NCBI GenBank assembly: GCA_965660625.1
Contig: CBFIAR010000012.1
Location: 1 to 64,000 of the forward strand
From: Glaciecola sp965660625
GTDB taxonomy: Bacteria > Pseudomonadota > Gammaproteobacteria > Enterobacterales > Alteromonadaceae
DNA length: 64,000 bases
Direction of reading: 5' to 3'
A program made the position numbers and the translations under genes. Shown here piece by piece: positions 8,116-17,346 of this stretch; the stretch's first letter is position 1; each line of letters starts with the position of its first letter. Below the pieces are notes generated by a model. That model did no database searches and had not been told where the DNA came from. It saw nothing but the letters and a program-made list of their open reading frames with translations.

Positions 8116-9156
8116 CTAAGCCAATCCAGCAATGGCCGAATCAAAGCTATCAGCAACACAACGATTACGGCCGCCATTTTTTGCTTCGTAAAGTGCTCTG
8201 TCGGCACGCGAAATCCAATCATATGAGGCTTCCGTACCTTTTAATTCAGCTACACCGCCAGATGATGTAAGCACTTTATCTTCTAGCATTTTCCACTCGG
8301 TCATTTCAATATCTTTGAGTAGATTGTTAGCTAACGTTAACGCACCTTCTAGTGGCGTATTGGTTAATATAATCACAAATTCTTCACCGCCAAAGCGATA
8401 AGCGCTATCTTTGCCTCTAATGCCCTTGAGCAGGACGTTAGCAAATACTTCAAGCACTTCGTCACCACATTTGTGCCCAAAAGTGTCATTTATACTTTTG
8501 AAGTTATCGATATCGAGTAAAAGGAGTGAGCAAGAGGTCAGCGATTTTGTGTTCATTTTTTTAGTTATTTCTGCCAGTTTACTATCAAGGGCGCGGCGGT
8601 TGCCCAAGCCCGTCAGCGGATCGGTTTCTGACTCATTTCGAAAGAAGTACGCCTTTTTATGCATTTTTAACGAAAACGCATACGAAAAAACAAATGTTAT
8701 TGCTGCCGTAGCCGCAACCGTGAGCAAATACAACGGATTTACCTCTGGATAAATGATGACAAACGCGGCAACAAGACAGATAATCCCGATGACTGCGGCA
8801 AAATGAGCTGAGAGCATATAAAACACAGTTGTTAATGTAGGATAAAGCCATAGAATTTGTTCCGCACCCCCGAGATGTATGGTGATTAACATCGCAACCA
8901 TACTTAATAACGATAATCCCCAGCGTGCGATCAGTGTTTCACAAGTATAATAAACATAACAGAAGAGTGCGAAAGTTAAGCTCGTAATACAAACATTTAG
9001 TACCGCAAGTGCCCAATCGCCCTGCATCATTCTTATAATGCAAAAAGGCAACAAACTAATCGTGATTGAACCACTGATCAAAAGGATGATTGCCGAATCA
9101 GCATTATGTTTCGAAATTGCAGTATTCACCGAGCGTAAACAGTCCTTGCTGATCAT
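8116..9156 (-). CDS. Membrane diguanylate cyclase
   Basis: A 346-residue protein with the ATG at 9156; a longer TTG-started form to 9207 is possible. Six membrane helices occupy residues about 20-175 with no large extracytoplasmic loop, so the sensing part is probably in the membrane. The C-terminal GGDEF domain has the motif RFGGEEF and the metal-binding and substrate residues of an active enzyme (LLLDIDNFKSINDTFGH). It makes c-di-GMP from two GTP. An RxxD product-inhibition site is not obvious five residues before GGEEF. It is monocistronic, transcribed in the same direction as the split GGDEF-EAL gene. Confidence 0.88.
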   Translation of the reverse strand: MISKDCLRSVNTAISKHNADSAIILLISGSITISLLPFCIIRMMQGDWALAVLNVCITSLTFALFCYVYYTCETLIARWGLSLLSMVAMLITIHLGGAEQILWLYPTLTTVFYMLSAHFAAVIGIICLVAAFVIIYPEVNPLYLLTVAATAAITFVFSYAFSLKMHKKAYFFRNESETDPLTGLGNRRALDSKLAEITKKMNTKSLTSCSLLLLDIDNFKSINDTFGHKCGDEVLEVFANVLLKGIRGKDSAYRFGGEEFVIILTNTPLEGALTLANNLLKDIEMTEWKMLEDKVLTSSGGVAELKGTEASYDWISRADRALYEAKNGGRNRCVADSFDSAIAGLA

Positions 9157-9274
9157 GTGTAATTGGAACCCATTGTCCAAATATAAACAAAAGTCTAAAG
9201 GCGGCAATATACCGCGCCCCTATACTTTTGTCTAGTATTTGCATACCAAATTATCACTGGAAATTGATCGATTT

Positions 9275-10849
9275 TTACATCCAAGACCGTTTATCGATAA
9301 CTAACTCAGTCAATATACAATTAATGATGTTTTTGACCTCTTGTGCCGGCATGTAGGGAACGAACTTTGCGCCAGAGGCCAAGACTACTTTCAATGTGGC
9401 CAACCGGTATTGTCGAATAAATATATTTTGTTTAAATTGCGCTTGTTGCACTTTATGTATTGGAAAACAATAATAGTTCACGCCCAAAAAACCTTGTCGA
9501 AGGTAAAAATACTCCGTGTCGTAGCTGTAACCCCAACGTTTCCATCTTATCACCGATAGCGCCGTAACAAGACCAAACATAGCGATAGCAGAAGACAACG
9601 CCGTCATCGAATCCTTTTGCAACATCGCAGCGAAGAGCAAGGCTGCAATAGGAAGCGCGATAAAGAGTATACTTCGTAATATGTAACGTTTAGAAATCGG
9701 CTTAAACCTCTGCTCTCCCAACTTATTGTTTGGCATCGCGTCTTGCATCAATGCTAGCGACTCCTCAACAGTTACCGAAGGGACAAGTAACTTGTTTGAC
9801 ATATGCTCGACTGACTTATTCACGCTCGCAACCCCGGAGGTATTTTGTTCAAATGATAAATTAACTCTTCCTAAGAGCAAATCTAGCCAATCCTGCGCTT
9901 GCACCATTATTTGGATTCGACTTAACTTCATACTCACTTCATGTTTAGTCAGTAGACCCGAGCGTCGAATAAAACGGTCCTTAGTTTTACTTAATGTGTA
10001 GTTATAAAACATTAAAATAGCACCAACAACGGATAACAAAACCACAACAAGCATGACCAACATGGCTACCGACACTGCATGTAAAGCGAACTCCCACCAA
10101 GCTTGAGTGTTGATACTAAAATACGCCTCAACATCAAAGCCTATTGATTCAAAGAACTGAGCCAAAGCGTCTGATATAGCGTTATAAAACGGCGCAAGTG
10201 CGCCGAGAAAAATCCAGATGCGATTATTTGTTAGCCCATGTATGACTAAGTCGCGCAGACTTCGACGATTTAGTATCACCTCTTTTGAAGTACTATTTAC
10301 GGTATCATCTCTTGCCACTTCATCAATCGGCTGTTCATTCGCTGTTTCTAATATCTTGAGCCGAAACTGCTCAGCTAGATGCGTTTTTAAGGCTACGATT
10401 TTTGCTTCTTGCTTTGCACTGCCGGCGGTATCAAGTTCGATGCAGGAATAATCATTAATGCGGTAATAAAGTGGCTGGGATAGCTTAACATTCTGAATTC
10501 GCTCAAAGGGCAAATCGATGTGCGATTTTTTAAAAACACCTTGTTTTATCTCGATCCTGTTGGCGCCAACCTTAAAACGATAAAACCAGTATTGCATCAC
10601 ACCCACCACGAAAAATAATAATAAAACTATCGATGTCACCGTAATCACAATCAGCGGTTGCTCTTTAATTTTGTTGAAGTTAAGCGCAAGAACAGGTAAC
10701 AGATAAAACAGCGTGTTCGCAAAAACAAAAATGGAATGCACAGTAAAGTAGACGATACTGATCGGTGACAGTCGATGCCACTGTCCATTTTGCAATGCAT
10801 CAACTTGTTGCTGACACCCGTTATTTTTAGACACGTTGCTGTTATCCAT
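9275..10849 (-). CDS. YdbT-like membrane-flanked bacterial PH-domain protein
   Basis: About 524 residues with three membrane pairs each followed by a bacterial PH-like (bPH2/DUF304) segment, the YdbT layout. The repeated signature is seen as IDLPFERIQNVKLSQ, VSMKLSRIQIMVQ and FPIHKVQQAQ. The start at 10849 is chosen because AAGGA lies 10 bases upstream; a start at 10861 is possible. It overlaps the end of the YdbS-like gene, so the two are co-translated. YdbS/YdbT pairs are widespread and their exact job is not settled; in Bacillus they are linked to resistance to bacteriocins. Envelope role inferred. Confidence 0.85.
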   Translation of the reverse strand: MDNSNVSKNNGCQQQVDALQNGQWHRLSPISIVYFTVHSIFVFANTLFYLLPVLALNFNKIKEQPLIVITVTSIVLLLFFVVGVMQYWFYRFKVGANRIEIKQGVFKKSHIDLPFERIQNVKLSQPLYYRINDYSCIELDTAGSAKQEAKIVALKTHLAEQFRLKILETANEQPIDEVARDDTVNSTSKEVILNRRSLRDLVIHGLTNNRIWIFLGALAPFYNAISDALAQFFESIGFDVEAYFSINTQAWWEFALHAVSVAMLVMLVVVLLSVVGAILMFYNYTLSKTKDRFIRRSGLLTKHEVSMKLSRIQIMVQAQDWLDLLLGRVNLSFEQNTSGVASVNKSVEHMSNKLLVPSVTVEESLALMQDAMPNNKLGEQRFKPISKRYILRSILFIALPIAALLFAAMLQKDSMTALSSAIAMFGLVTALSVIRWKRWGYSYDTEYFYLRQGFLGVNYYCFPIHKVQQAQFKQNIFIRQYRLATLKVVLASGAKFVPYMPAQEVKNIINCILTELVIDKRSWM

Positions 10850-11384
10850 TTTGACTAACATCCTTATGATTCAAAATAAATTGACGCAATTCGATGGCTT
10901 TTTCATACATCAAACCCGGTATTTCGAAGGTATGATTAGCGCCACCTGCACTGAATACTTGCAGCGTAGCTAAGCCAGCGCTGCGTTCTAATGGTCCGCG
11001 TTCTATTTCAATGTGTTGGATACGCATGATGGGCTGGCTCACTGTTCTGAAAAATAGTAAGCCAGATTGAAAATGCACATCAAATTCTCGCAATGCATAT
11101 TGCTTCTTCGGGTCGGCAAAGTAGTGATACAACACCGACCACATAATTAATAATGAAACAACTAAGATCGCAATGTGGTAATAATCAAGATACTTTTGTG
11201 GCATTGAAATGAAAGGTTGCACGGCCAATAAAAGCAGAATGCCAATAATAACGAAGCCAACTATCAAGGACACAATAATATTTAATGTGCGGTATTTTGG
11301 AGACAAGGACTGCAGTTGCATGTCTTCAACTTTACATGCGCCCAACAGTTCAACCTGTTGATTCGACACTCTTTCATTGTTCAT
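10842..11384 (-). CDS. YdbS-like bacterial PH-domain membrane protein
   Basis: A 180-residue protein with two membrane helices (about residues 40-95) followed by a single bPH2 domain containing the family signature PIMRIQHIEIERGPLER. The ATG at 11384 is chosen because AGAGGA lies seven bases upstream; a longer frame to 11534 has no such site and would overlap the oppositely oriented GGDEF remnant. It is the first gene of a two-gene operon with the YdbT-like protein, with which it overlaps by eight bases. Such pairs are expected to form one complex in the inner membrane (inference from constant pairing). Confidence 0.85.
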   Translation of the reverse strand: MNNERVSNQQVELLGACKVEDMQLQSLSPKYRTLNIIVSLIVGFVIIGILLLLAVQPFISMPQKYLDYYHIAILVVSLLIMWSVLYHYFADPKKQYALREFDVHFQSGLLFFRTVSQPIMRIQHIEIERGPLERSAGLATLQVFSAGGANHTFEIPGLMYEKAIELRQFILNHKDVSQNG

Positions 11385-11503
11385 TATTTTTCCTCTGCGA
11401 AATGCACTATTTCTTGCAGCTAATAAGGTGGGGTCAGTTTGATGGAAATTTTTCATTTGTACAATTATGGTTTGTGAATATATCAATATTGACTGACAGA
11501 TAG

Positions 11504-11815
11504 ACATATTTAGCACACAGAGAATATGTTGCATTGCTCGCGCGCTTGGGTAGCACTGAGTTTCTTATTTTACTCTGCAACGATCCGAATGACTTTGTTA
11601 TTGCAGACATAGTCGACTGCATTATCAAAGCAATCGGTACACCAGTTGATATTATTGACTGGGAAATAGTGAACAGTGCACGTATTGGCAAACATGCTTT
11701 TTCATTTAATACTAAATATAATTTTTCATACCTAATTATTAGTACTGACTCTAGAACCACCAAAGAATTTGTTACTGTAGGCGTCAATAGTATTGGTATC
11801 GAGAATCCATGTTGA
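11504..11815 (+). pseudogene. Fragment of a GGDEF domain
   Basis: The open frame encodes LARLGSTEFLILL followed by a helix and a strand (EIVNSARIGKHAF) that line up with the second half of a GGDEF domain: compare VARIGGDEFVVL and HHSTSSIGISIF in the cyclase at 4552-6600. The signature GGDEF has become GSTEF, the first half of the domain and any sensor are missing, there is no ATG, and the end of the frame runs seven bases into the cupredoxin gene. I read it as the decayed tail of a diguanylate cyclase gene. A short coupled peptide is the alternative, less likely because of the missing active site. Confidence 0.5.
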
Positions 11816-12480
11816 TCATAAATAAACACTTAAGCCGAAAAATAGTGTGCGCATTTGTCGTATTACTGATAAGCCAGCTCACCCTCGCCAAGGCACTTGA
11901 CCTAAAAATTCTTGATGAAAACGGAAGACCGGTAGCAAATGCTGTCATTTCATTTCCTCAAATTAAGGTGGCTGAACAGAATACACAGGCCGTTATGGAC
12001 CAAGTGAATAAACAGTTTGACCCTTACGTACTAATTATCCAAAAAAATCAAACCGTTGATTTCCCAAACAGCGACGCTATAAGACATCATGTTTATAGCT
12101 TTTCGCAACCTAACGACTTTGAAATTCAATTATTTAGTGGAACAGATGCGAAACCGCTAACCTTCAAAAACGAAGGAATTGTCGTTCTTGGCTGCAATAT
12201 TCATGACAATATGATTGGATATATCTACATCAATGATGGACAATTAACGGCGATGACCGATAGTATGGGGCAGGTGTCAGTGTCCTTGGCTGACAAAGTA
12301 ACGTCAGCAGCGGAGGTCGAATTAACCGTGTGGCATCCTGAGCTTTCGCCGATGCAGACTAAAAGAGTAACTGTGCATTTACCCGGCAATACAACAGATA
12401 GCAGTATCACGTTGCCATTTACCCTAGCAGTTGATGAATCAGTTATTGATACTGGCTTTAAGAAAAAATTTGGCAATTAA
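11809..12480 (+). CDS. Cupredoxin-domain periplasmic protein
   Basis: A 223-residue exported protein (signal peptide about 1-28, ending TLAKA). Residues about 28-140 form a cupredoxin fold with probable type-1 copper ligands: His in AIRHHVYSFS, and Cys, His and Met in GCNIHDNM. The tail (about 145-223) is an added beta domain. Such proteins are often labelled methylamine utilization protein, but no other methylamine genes are here. It starts a tight operon with the EAL protein, the DUF3034 protein and the truncated haemoglobin; 17 bases separate it from the next gene. Role: copper electron carrier or sensor in the periplasm (inference). Confidence 0.82.
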   Translation: MLIINKHLSRKIVCAFVVLLISQLTLAKALDLKILDENGRPVANAVISFPQIKVAEQNTQAVMDQVNKQFDPYVLIIQKNQTVDFPNSDAIRHHVYSFSQPNDFEIQLFSGTDAKPLTFKNEGIVVLGCNIHDNMIGYIYINDGQLTAMTDSMGQVSVSLADKVTSAAEVELTVWHPELSPMQTKRVTVHLPGNTTDSSITLPFTLAVDESVIDTGFKKKFGN

Positions 12481-12497
12481 TTGAAGATGAATAGACC

Positions 12498-14807
12498 ATG
12501 CAACAATCTTTAAATAAACGCATTAACAAGCTTATCATGGGTATCGTCTTTTTCACGACGGTAGTTATCGTGCTGTTTGTATGGAAATCAACGAGTGAGC
12601 AAGCAACGACGAGACTGAAAAATGATTTAGACGTTGCCAGCAATATACTCGCACTCGTCTTAGAAAACCGCACAGAGCAGTTGGCGAATTCAGTCACTGT
12701 CTTAACCGACGACTATGGCTTTAAAAGAGCAGTGGCAACAGGAGACAAACTCACCATTGACAGCGTGCTGGCGAATCATGGCAAACGGGTCAATGCCGAC
12801 CTCACCGCCTTGTTTTCACTTGACACCCTAACCATTACTAGCGTGCCCGAGTTAATGACTGCGCAGTCCCCCTTTGTTTATCCAGAACTCATTGAATCTG
12901 CCATATCTAAGGGCATTTCAGGTTCGATTCTATCTATCAACGATAAACTCTACCAAGTGCTACTTTCTAGCGTTAATGCGCCTCGCCCCATTGCAGTTGC
13001 TTTGATGGGTTTTGAAATTAACCATGCACTCGCGGAACAATTAAAGAAGATAACCCAGCTTGATACATCTGGCATCGTATACATTCAAGGAAAAGAAGCC
13101 TACAGGATAAGCACGTTAAAACCTGAACAATACACTGAAAACATTCAACTTGAGAATACCAACTCACTGTTCTTGCCGCTATTGGCATATTCATCTGACA
13201 ACAAACTCATTTCAACTAGCTTTACGTTCATAAATACAGAAGATTTGAAAGTGGATATTATGCTATCTGAAGACATGAAAGTTGTCTTTACAGATTTCAT
13301 GTCGCTGCAAAACAATATCGGCTGGATTGCCCTTATTGCTTTTCTAGTAGCCGCTTTGTTAGCTGCACTGTTTTCTCGTAAATTAGTCAAACCTATACGC
13401 ATGCTGACCAATCACGCTAAGAAAATTTCGGTCGGTGTTTATGACGACAAAATTGATGTTGATTGGCATTCAACTGAAATAAGCACACTCTCTCACGCGT
13501 TTGACACGATGCAGGCAAATGTTCAAGACCGAGAGAAAAAAGTGATCTACCAGGCTCAGCACGACGTGCTCACCACGCTATATAATCGCAATCATGCTGA
13601 AACATTGTTAGGCAAGAAATTTGGTAGTCAAGAGAGTTTCCAAGCTATTGGTATTAACATATTCGGGTTCAGAGGCGTTAATGACACATTCGGTTATCAC
13701 AATGGTGACCTTTGCTTGCAAGAGTTAGCTCGCCGTGTAAGCAGTCTAGGCGGGTTGTCGGCGCGCTTAACCGGAGGTGAGTTACTCTGGGTACCTGATA
13801 AAATGCTGACCGAAGAAGAACTGATCGTTATCAAAAAGCAACTCGATGGTAACGTGCTCAGCGGCGATTTGAGTATTCCCATGACGGTTGCGCTAGGTGT
13901 GATAAATTGTCCATCAGAGACCCATTCCCCTAGTGAATTATTCAGACGTATGAATATCGTTATTGATGAAGCGCAGATTACGCGTAAATTTATTTTACAT
14001 TTTAGTACTGCGCTAGAAGAAAAATATACACGACGCTTATCTATCATTACGGAGTTGAAAAGAGAACTGTCCAACACGCAGGGCGAGTTGGCGTTATTTT
14101 ATCAACCAAAATTAAATTTAGTGCATAAAGAAGTCACTGCCGTTGAGGCATTGATCCGTTGGAATAATGCTGAACTTGGTTTTGTGTCACCTGAGGATTT
14201 CATTGCCGTAGCCGAACATGCCGGCTTTATTGGTGAAATTACTGCCTGGGTATATCAACAAGCGATTCACGATATACAAAGCTTTCGCACGCAAGGGATT
14301 GATGTCACTGTTGCCATCAATATCTCAGCACAAGATGTGATGAACACGGAATTATTGCCAACTATATTATCACTTCTGCGCACCTACGACCTGCCGCCAA
14401 GTGTGTTATCGTTCGAAATGACAGAAGGTCATTTGGTGAAAAATTTAAGCCAAGCCGTGCAACAACTATCAATAATGCGCGACGCTGGATTTAAAATAGC
14501 CATTGATGACTTTGGCACAGGCTATTCATCACTGTCGTATTTAAGTCGATTGCCGGCCGATATTCTAAAAATAGATAAAAGCTTTGTGTTAAAGCTAGAT
14601 GAGCAAGTTTCCGATCAAAATATCGTCCAAAGCGTTATTCTGCTAGCCCACCAGTTCGGCATGGAAATAGTGGCTGAAGGTGTCGAAAATCAAAAATCAC
14701 TTGAGCTACTTGACAAATATGGCTGTGAATGGGCACAGGGTTACCACATCAGCCGCCCTATTGACGCACCCAGCTTCGTGCAATGGTTCAAAGAATACAA
14801 ATATTAA
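12498..14807 (+). CDS. c-di-GMP phosphodiesterase with degenerate GGDEF
   Basis: A 769-residue receptor: membrane helix about 12-32, periplasmic sensor domain 33-270, second helix 274-294, HAMP 297-345, GGDEF-like domain 350-500, EAL domain 515-765. The GGDEF motif is altered to TGGEL (about residues 423-427), so cyclase activity is not expected; that domain may bind GTP to regulate the enzyme. The EAL domain keeps EAL at 550-552, the FEMTEG and DDFGTGYSSLSYL motifs and AEGVE, so it should hydrolyse c-di-GMP. Sitting directly after a periplasmic cupredoxin and before a haemoglobin, its periplasmic domain may read the copper or redox state (inference). Confidence 0.9.
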   Translation: MQQSLNKRINKLIMGIVFFTTVVIVLFVWKSTSEQATTRLKNDLDVASNILALVLENRTEQLANSVTVLTDDYGFKRAVATGDKLTIDSVLANHGKRVNADLTALFSLDTLTITSVPELMTAQSPFVYPELIESAISKGISGSILSINDKLYQVLLSSVNAPRPIAVALMGFEINHALAEQLKKITQLDTSGIVYIQGKEAYRISTLKPEQYTENIQLENTNSLFLPLLAYSSDNKLISTSFTFINTEDLKVDIMLSEDMKVVFTDFMSLQNNIGWIALIAFLVAALLAALFSRKLVKPIRMLTNHAKKISVGVYDDKIDVDWHSTEISTLSHAFDTMQANVQDREKKVIYQAQHDVLTTLYNRNHAETLLGKKFGSQESFQAIGINIFGFRGVNDTFGYHNGDLCLQELARRVSSLGGLSARLTGGELLWVPDKMLTEEELIVIKKQLDGNVLSGDLSIPMTVALGVINCPSETHSPSELFRRMNIVIDEAQITRKFILHFSTALEEKYTRRLSIITELKRELSNTQGELALFYQPKLNLVHKEVTAVEALIRWNNAELGFVSPEDFIAVAEHAGFIGEITAWVYQQAIHDIQSFRTQGIDVTVAINISAQDVMNTELLPTILSLLRTYDLPPSVLSFEMTEGHLVKNLSQAVQQLSIMRDAGFKIAIDDFGTGYSSLSYLSRLPADILKIDKSFVLKLDEQVSDQNIVQSVILLAHQFGMEIVAEGVENQKSLELLDKYGCEWAQGYHISRPIDAPSFVQWFKEYKY

Positions 14808-14844
14808 CGTTTATTTTTATGAAAATTTATCGGTGAATGCCTCT

Positions 14845-15687
14845 ATGTCTTATCAAACTTTATTTTTATCTTTAGCGCTATCTGCTGCTGTAGGATCAAC
14901 AGCAATACAAGCTAACGATGGAAAGCTGCTTGCAACTTCCGGTTTAAGCCAAATAGAAGGCGCTGGAGGCGGCGGTATCGTCCCTTGGGCAACGCTCTCT
15001 GGCTATGACAGTCAAGATCAAATATCCATTTCCGTGGCACTGTCACAGGTTGATTTAGAAGATTATCGTTTAAATGTTCAAGCAGTAAGCGCCTCGTTCT
15101 ATGACCGGATTGAATTTAGCCTTGGGCAACAACGTTTTGACTTAAAAACACTTGGCGGCGACATTAAAATGAATATTGTTGGTGCGAAGTATAAATTATA
15201 TGGCGATGCCGTTTATTCAGACTTACCACAAATAAGCGTTGGCGTTCAGCATAAAATCCTTGAAGACAAAGCGATTGCAAACGCCTTAGGTGCCAAAAAC
15301 ACCATGGGTACAGATTTTTACCTTGCGGCAACCAAAATCCACTTGGGCGCAGTAGCCGGTTACAATACAGTATGGAACGTCACAGCTCGAGCAACCAAAG
15401 CGAATGAATTAGGCATCCTGGGCTTTGGTGGGCAGAGCCGCGACAGTTATCAATTGATGCTCGAAGCTTCAGCCGGCATCTTGTTCTCTCGGCATCTGGC
15501 CGTTGGCGTGGAGTATCGTCAAAAACCGGACAATCTAGGCTTAAAAGAAGATGATTGGTTTGACCTGTTTGTCACCTACATTCCCAGCAAATCGGTTTCT
15601 ATCACCGCTGCATACACCAAACTTGGCACGATTGCGGGCGCAACTGATCAAAATGGTTTGTATTTTTCAATTAATGGACATTTATAA
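14845..15687 (+). CDS. DUF3034 family outer-membrane-type protein
   Basis: About 280 residues; ATG at 14845 gives a signal peptide ending TAIQAND. The mature protein starts with a glycine-rich segment (IEGAGGGGIVPWA) typical of DUF3034 and then shows alternating beta strands throughout, consistent with a small barrel. No function is assigned to the family. It starts 38 bases after the EAL gene and its stop codon overlaps the haemoglobin start (TAATG), so the last two genes are translationally coupled. A few in-frame starts further upstream exist inside the EAL gene but give no signal peptide. Confidence 0.82.
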   Translation: MSYQTLFLSLALSAAVGSTAIQANDGKLLATSGLSQIEGAGGGGIVPWATLSGYDSQDQISISVALSQVDLEDYRLNVQAVSASFYDRIEFSLGQQRFDLKTLGGDIKMNIVGAKYKLYGDAVYSDLPQISVGVQHKILEDKAIANALGAKNTMGTDFYLAATKIHLGAVAGYNTVWNVTARATKANELGILGFGGQSRDSYQLMLEASAGILFSRHLAVGVEYRQKPDNLGLKEDDWFDLFVTYIPSKSVSITAAYTKLGTIAGATDQNGLYFSINGHL

Positions 15688-16163
15688 TGCGTGACACTCA
15701 ACTTAAATTGAATAAAAGTGTTATTTCAATCACATTCTCATTGCTATGCCTATTAACCGGTTGCACCACGTCGCCCTCATCTGCTGCTCTTGATGCAATG
15801 TCTAGCGCTGATAATTTGTATCAAACGCTGGGCGGCAAAGCAAAGATTAATGAGATTGTTGACAACTTTATTAATGAAATCGCATTTGATCAAGAAACTT
15901 ACGCATTCTTCAAAGATAGTAATATGCAACGTTTCAAAGACAAGCTTTCTGAACAATTATGTGTGATGGCCGAGGGCCCTTGTACCTACACAGGTGACAG
16001 TATGGAACAGGTTCATACTGGTATGAATATAACAGAAGCCAATTTCAATCATGGTGTCGACTTATTTATCAACGCTATGAACAAGGCCGAGATTCCGCAC
16101 ACTGTGCAGAACCGTTTACTGAAGGAAATGGCGAAAACTAGAAAACAAATGCTCTATCGCTAG
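15687..16163 (+). CDS. Group 1 truncated haemoglobin with a lipoprotein signal
   Basis: 158 residues. Residues 1-26 are a signal peptide with the lipobox LLTGC, so the protein should be lipid-anchored outside the cytoplasm. The mature part is a trHbN-type globin: LYQTLGGKAKINEIVDNF (helices A-B), FFKDSNMQRFKDKLSEQL (helix E region) and QVHTGMNITEANF, whose histidine is the proximal haem ligand. Members bind O2 or NO, some with NO dioxygenase or peroxidase activity. Last gene of the cupredoxin/EAL/DUF3034 operon. An anchored periplasmic globin is unusual and would need periplasmic haem and a reductant, which the cupredoxin might supply (inference). Confidence 0.88.
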   Translation: MRDTQLKLNKSVISITFSLLCLLTGCTTSPSSAALDAMSSADNLYQTLGGKAKINEIVDNFINEIAFDQETYAFFKDSNMQRFKDKLSEQLCVMAEGPCTYTGDSMEQVHTGMNITEANFNHGVDLFINAMNKAEIPHTVQNRLLKEMAKTRKQMLYR

Positions 16164-16356
16164 TGATAGCGCATTTGTCTATGCTTAGTATTCGTCTAAA
16201 TGGAGGAACAATTATCATCAAGGTTTTGCTCAAACACAGACAAAATATAATCATAATCAAATTGTTAGCACGGTGATTTCAGCGCAAACTTATTGAGAAC
16301 TCAGCGCGTATTTATACTGTTAAGTGCTGTCCATCTAATGTTCCTGCGGAGACGTG

Positions 16357-17253
16357 ATGTCACATCTTGTTTTTCATCCAATTTATAGTCAGCTTGACTT
16401 ACCCGTGCGACATCGTTTCCCTATTCAAAAGTATCAAGGCATAAAAGACGCCTTGCTTCGTAAAAACGTACCTATTGAGCGTTTTCACCAACCAAAAGCG
16501 CTGTCTATTGAAGCACTCTCACGCATTTACGATCCGACCTATATCAAGCAACTTTGTTCTGGTGAACTCGATCCTAAGGCAATGCGAAGAATTGGTTTTC
16601 CATGGTCAAAGCAACTTGTCGAACGTACCTTAACGGCTGCCGGTGGCACCGTGCTAACGTCAACCTTAGCCTTAGAACATGGAAAAGCGTTAAATTTAAC
16701 GGGTGGATATCACCACGCTTTTGGCAATTTTGGTTCGGGTTTTTGTATGGTTAACGATCTCTACCTCGCGGCTTTGAATATGCTGCAGTCGCCTACTATT
16801 GATAAAGTATTGGTATTTGATTGCGACGTTCATCAAGGTGATGGCACAGCTAAGCTAGCTACTAACAACAGCGCTGTTTATACTGTTTCTATCCATGGAG
16901 CGAAAAATTTTCCACATCGCAAGCAAGTGTCCGATTTGGATTTCGGGTTAACAAAAGGCACCGGGGATGACGAGTATTTGGCCACCGTCGAGCAAGCGTG
17001 GCAAATGGCGATGGTTTACTTTCAGCCCGACGCTGTCATCTATGATGCGGGCGTTGACGTACACATCGATGATGATCTTGGACACTTGAATATTACCACT
17101 GAAGGTGTGTTAGCGCGTGACCAATTTATATTTGCTGAATGCAAAAACAGGGGGTTACCCATTGCCGCAGTGATTGGTGGCGGCTATCAGCGTGATATCG
17201 ACGCATTGGTGAATGTTCATATGCAGTTGTTTAAGGCAGCAAACGTTTATTAA
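16357..17253 (+). CDS. Histone-deacetylase-family zinc hydrolase
   Basis: A 298-residue protein of the arginase/deacetylase fold. Active-site features are intact: paired histidines GYHH at 119-120, the zinc ligands in DCDVHQGDG (Asp157, His159), and YDAGVD with Asp234. Bacterial relatives deacetylate acetylpolyamines, acetyl-lysine or small amide substrates; the substrate cannot be told. The ATG at 16357 follows GGAGACGTG; the GTG at 16354 is an alternative. It is alone, in the same direction as the haemoglobin operon with 190 bases in between, and has no acuC-type neighbours (acuA/acsA). Confidence 0.88.
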   Translation: MSHLVFHPIYSQLDLPVRHRFPIQKYQGIKDALLRKNVPIERFHQPKALSIEALSRIYDPTYIKQLCSGELDPKAMRRIGFPWSKQLVERTLTAAGGTVLTSTLALEHGKALNLTGGYHHAFGNFGSGFCMVNDLYLAALNMLQSPTIDKVLVFDCDVHQGDGTAKLATNNSAVYTVSIHGAKNFPHRKQVSDLDFGLTKGTGDDEYLATVEQAWQMAMVYFQPDAVIYDAGVDVHIDDDLGHLNITTEGVLARDQFIFAECKNRGLPIAAVIGGGYQRDIDALVNVHMQLFKAANVY

Positions 17254-17346
17254 TCAACATTTCTGAATATAAAAATGTGACTTAAGTTTATTTTAAGATT
17301 GATGCTATATTCTGGGGCAATCCTAACTGTGATGCTGCATTGCCTA

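Noticed and set aside
11809..12480. Methylamine utilisation pathway suggested by the cupredoxin family name
   Set aside because: No mau or methylamine dehydrogenase genes are present.
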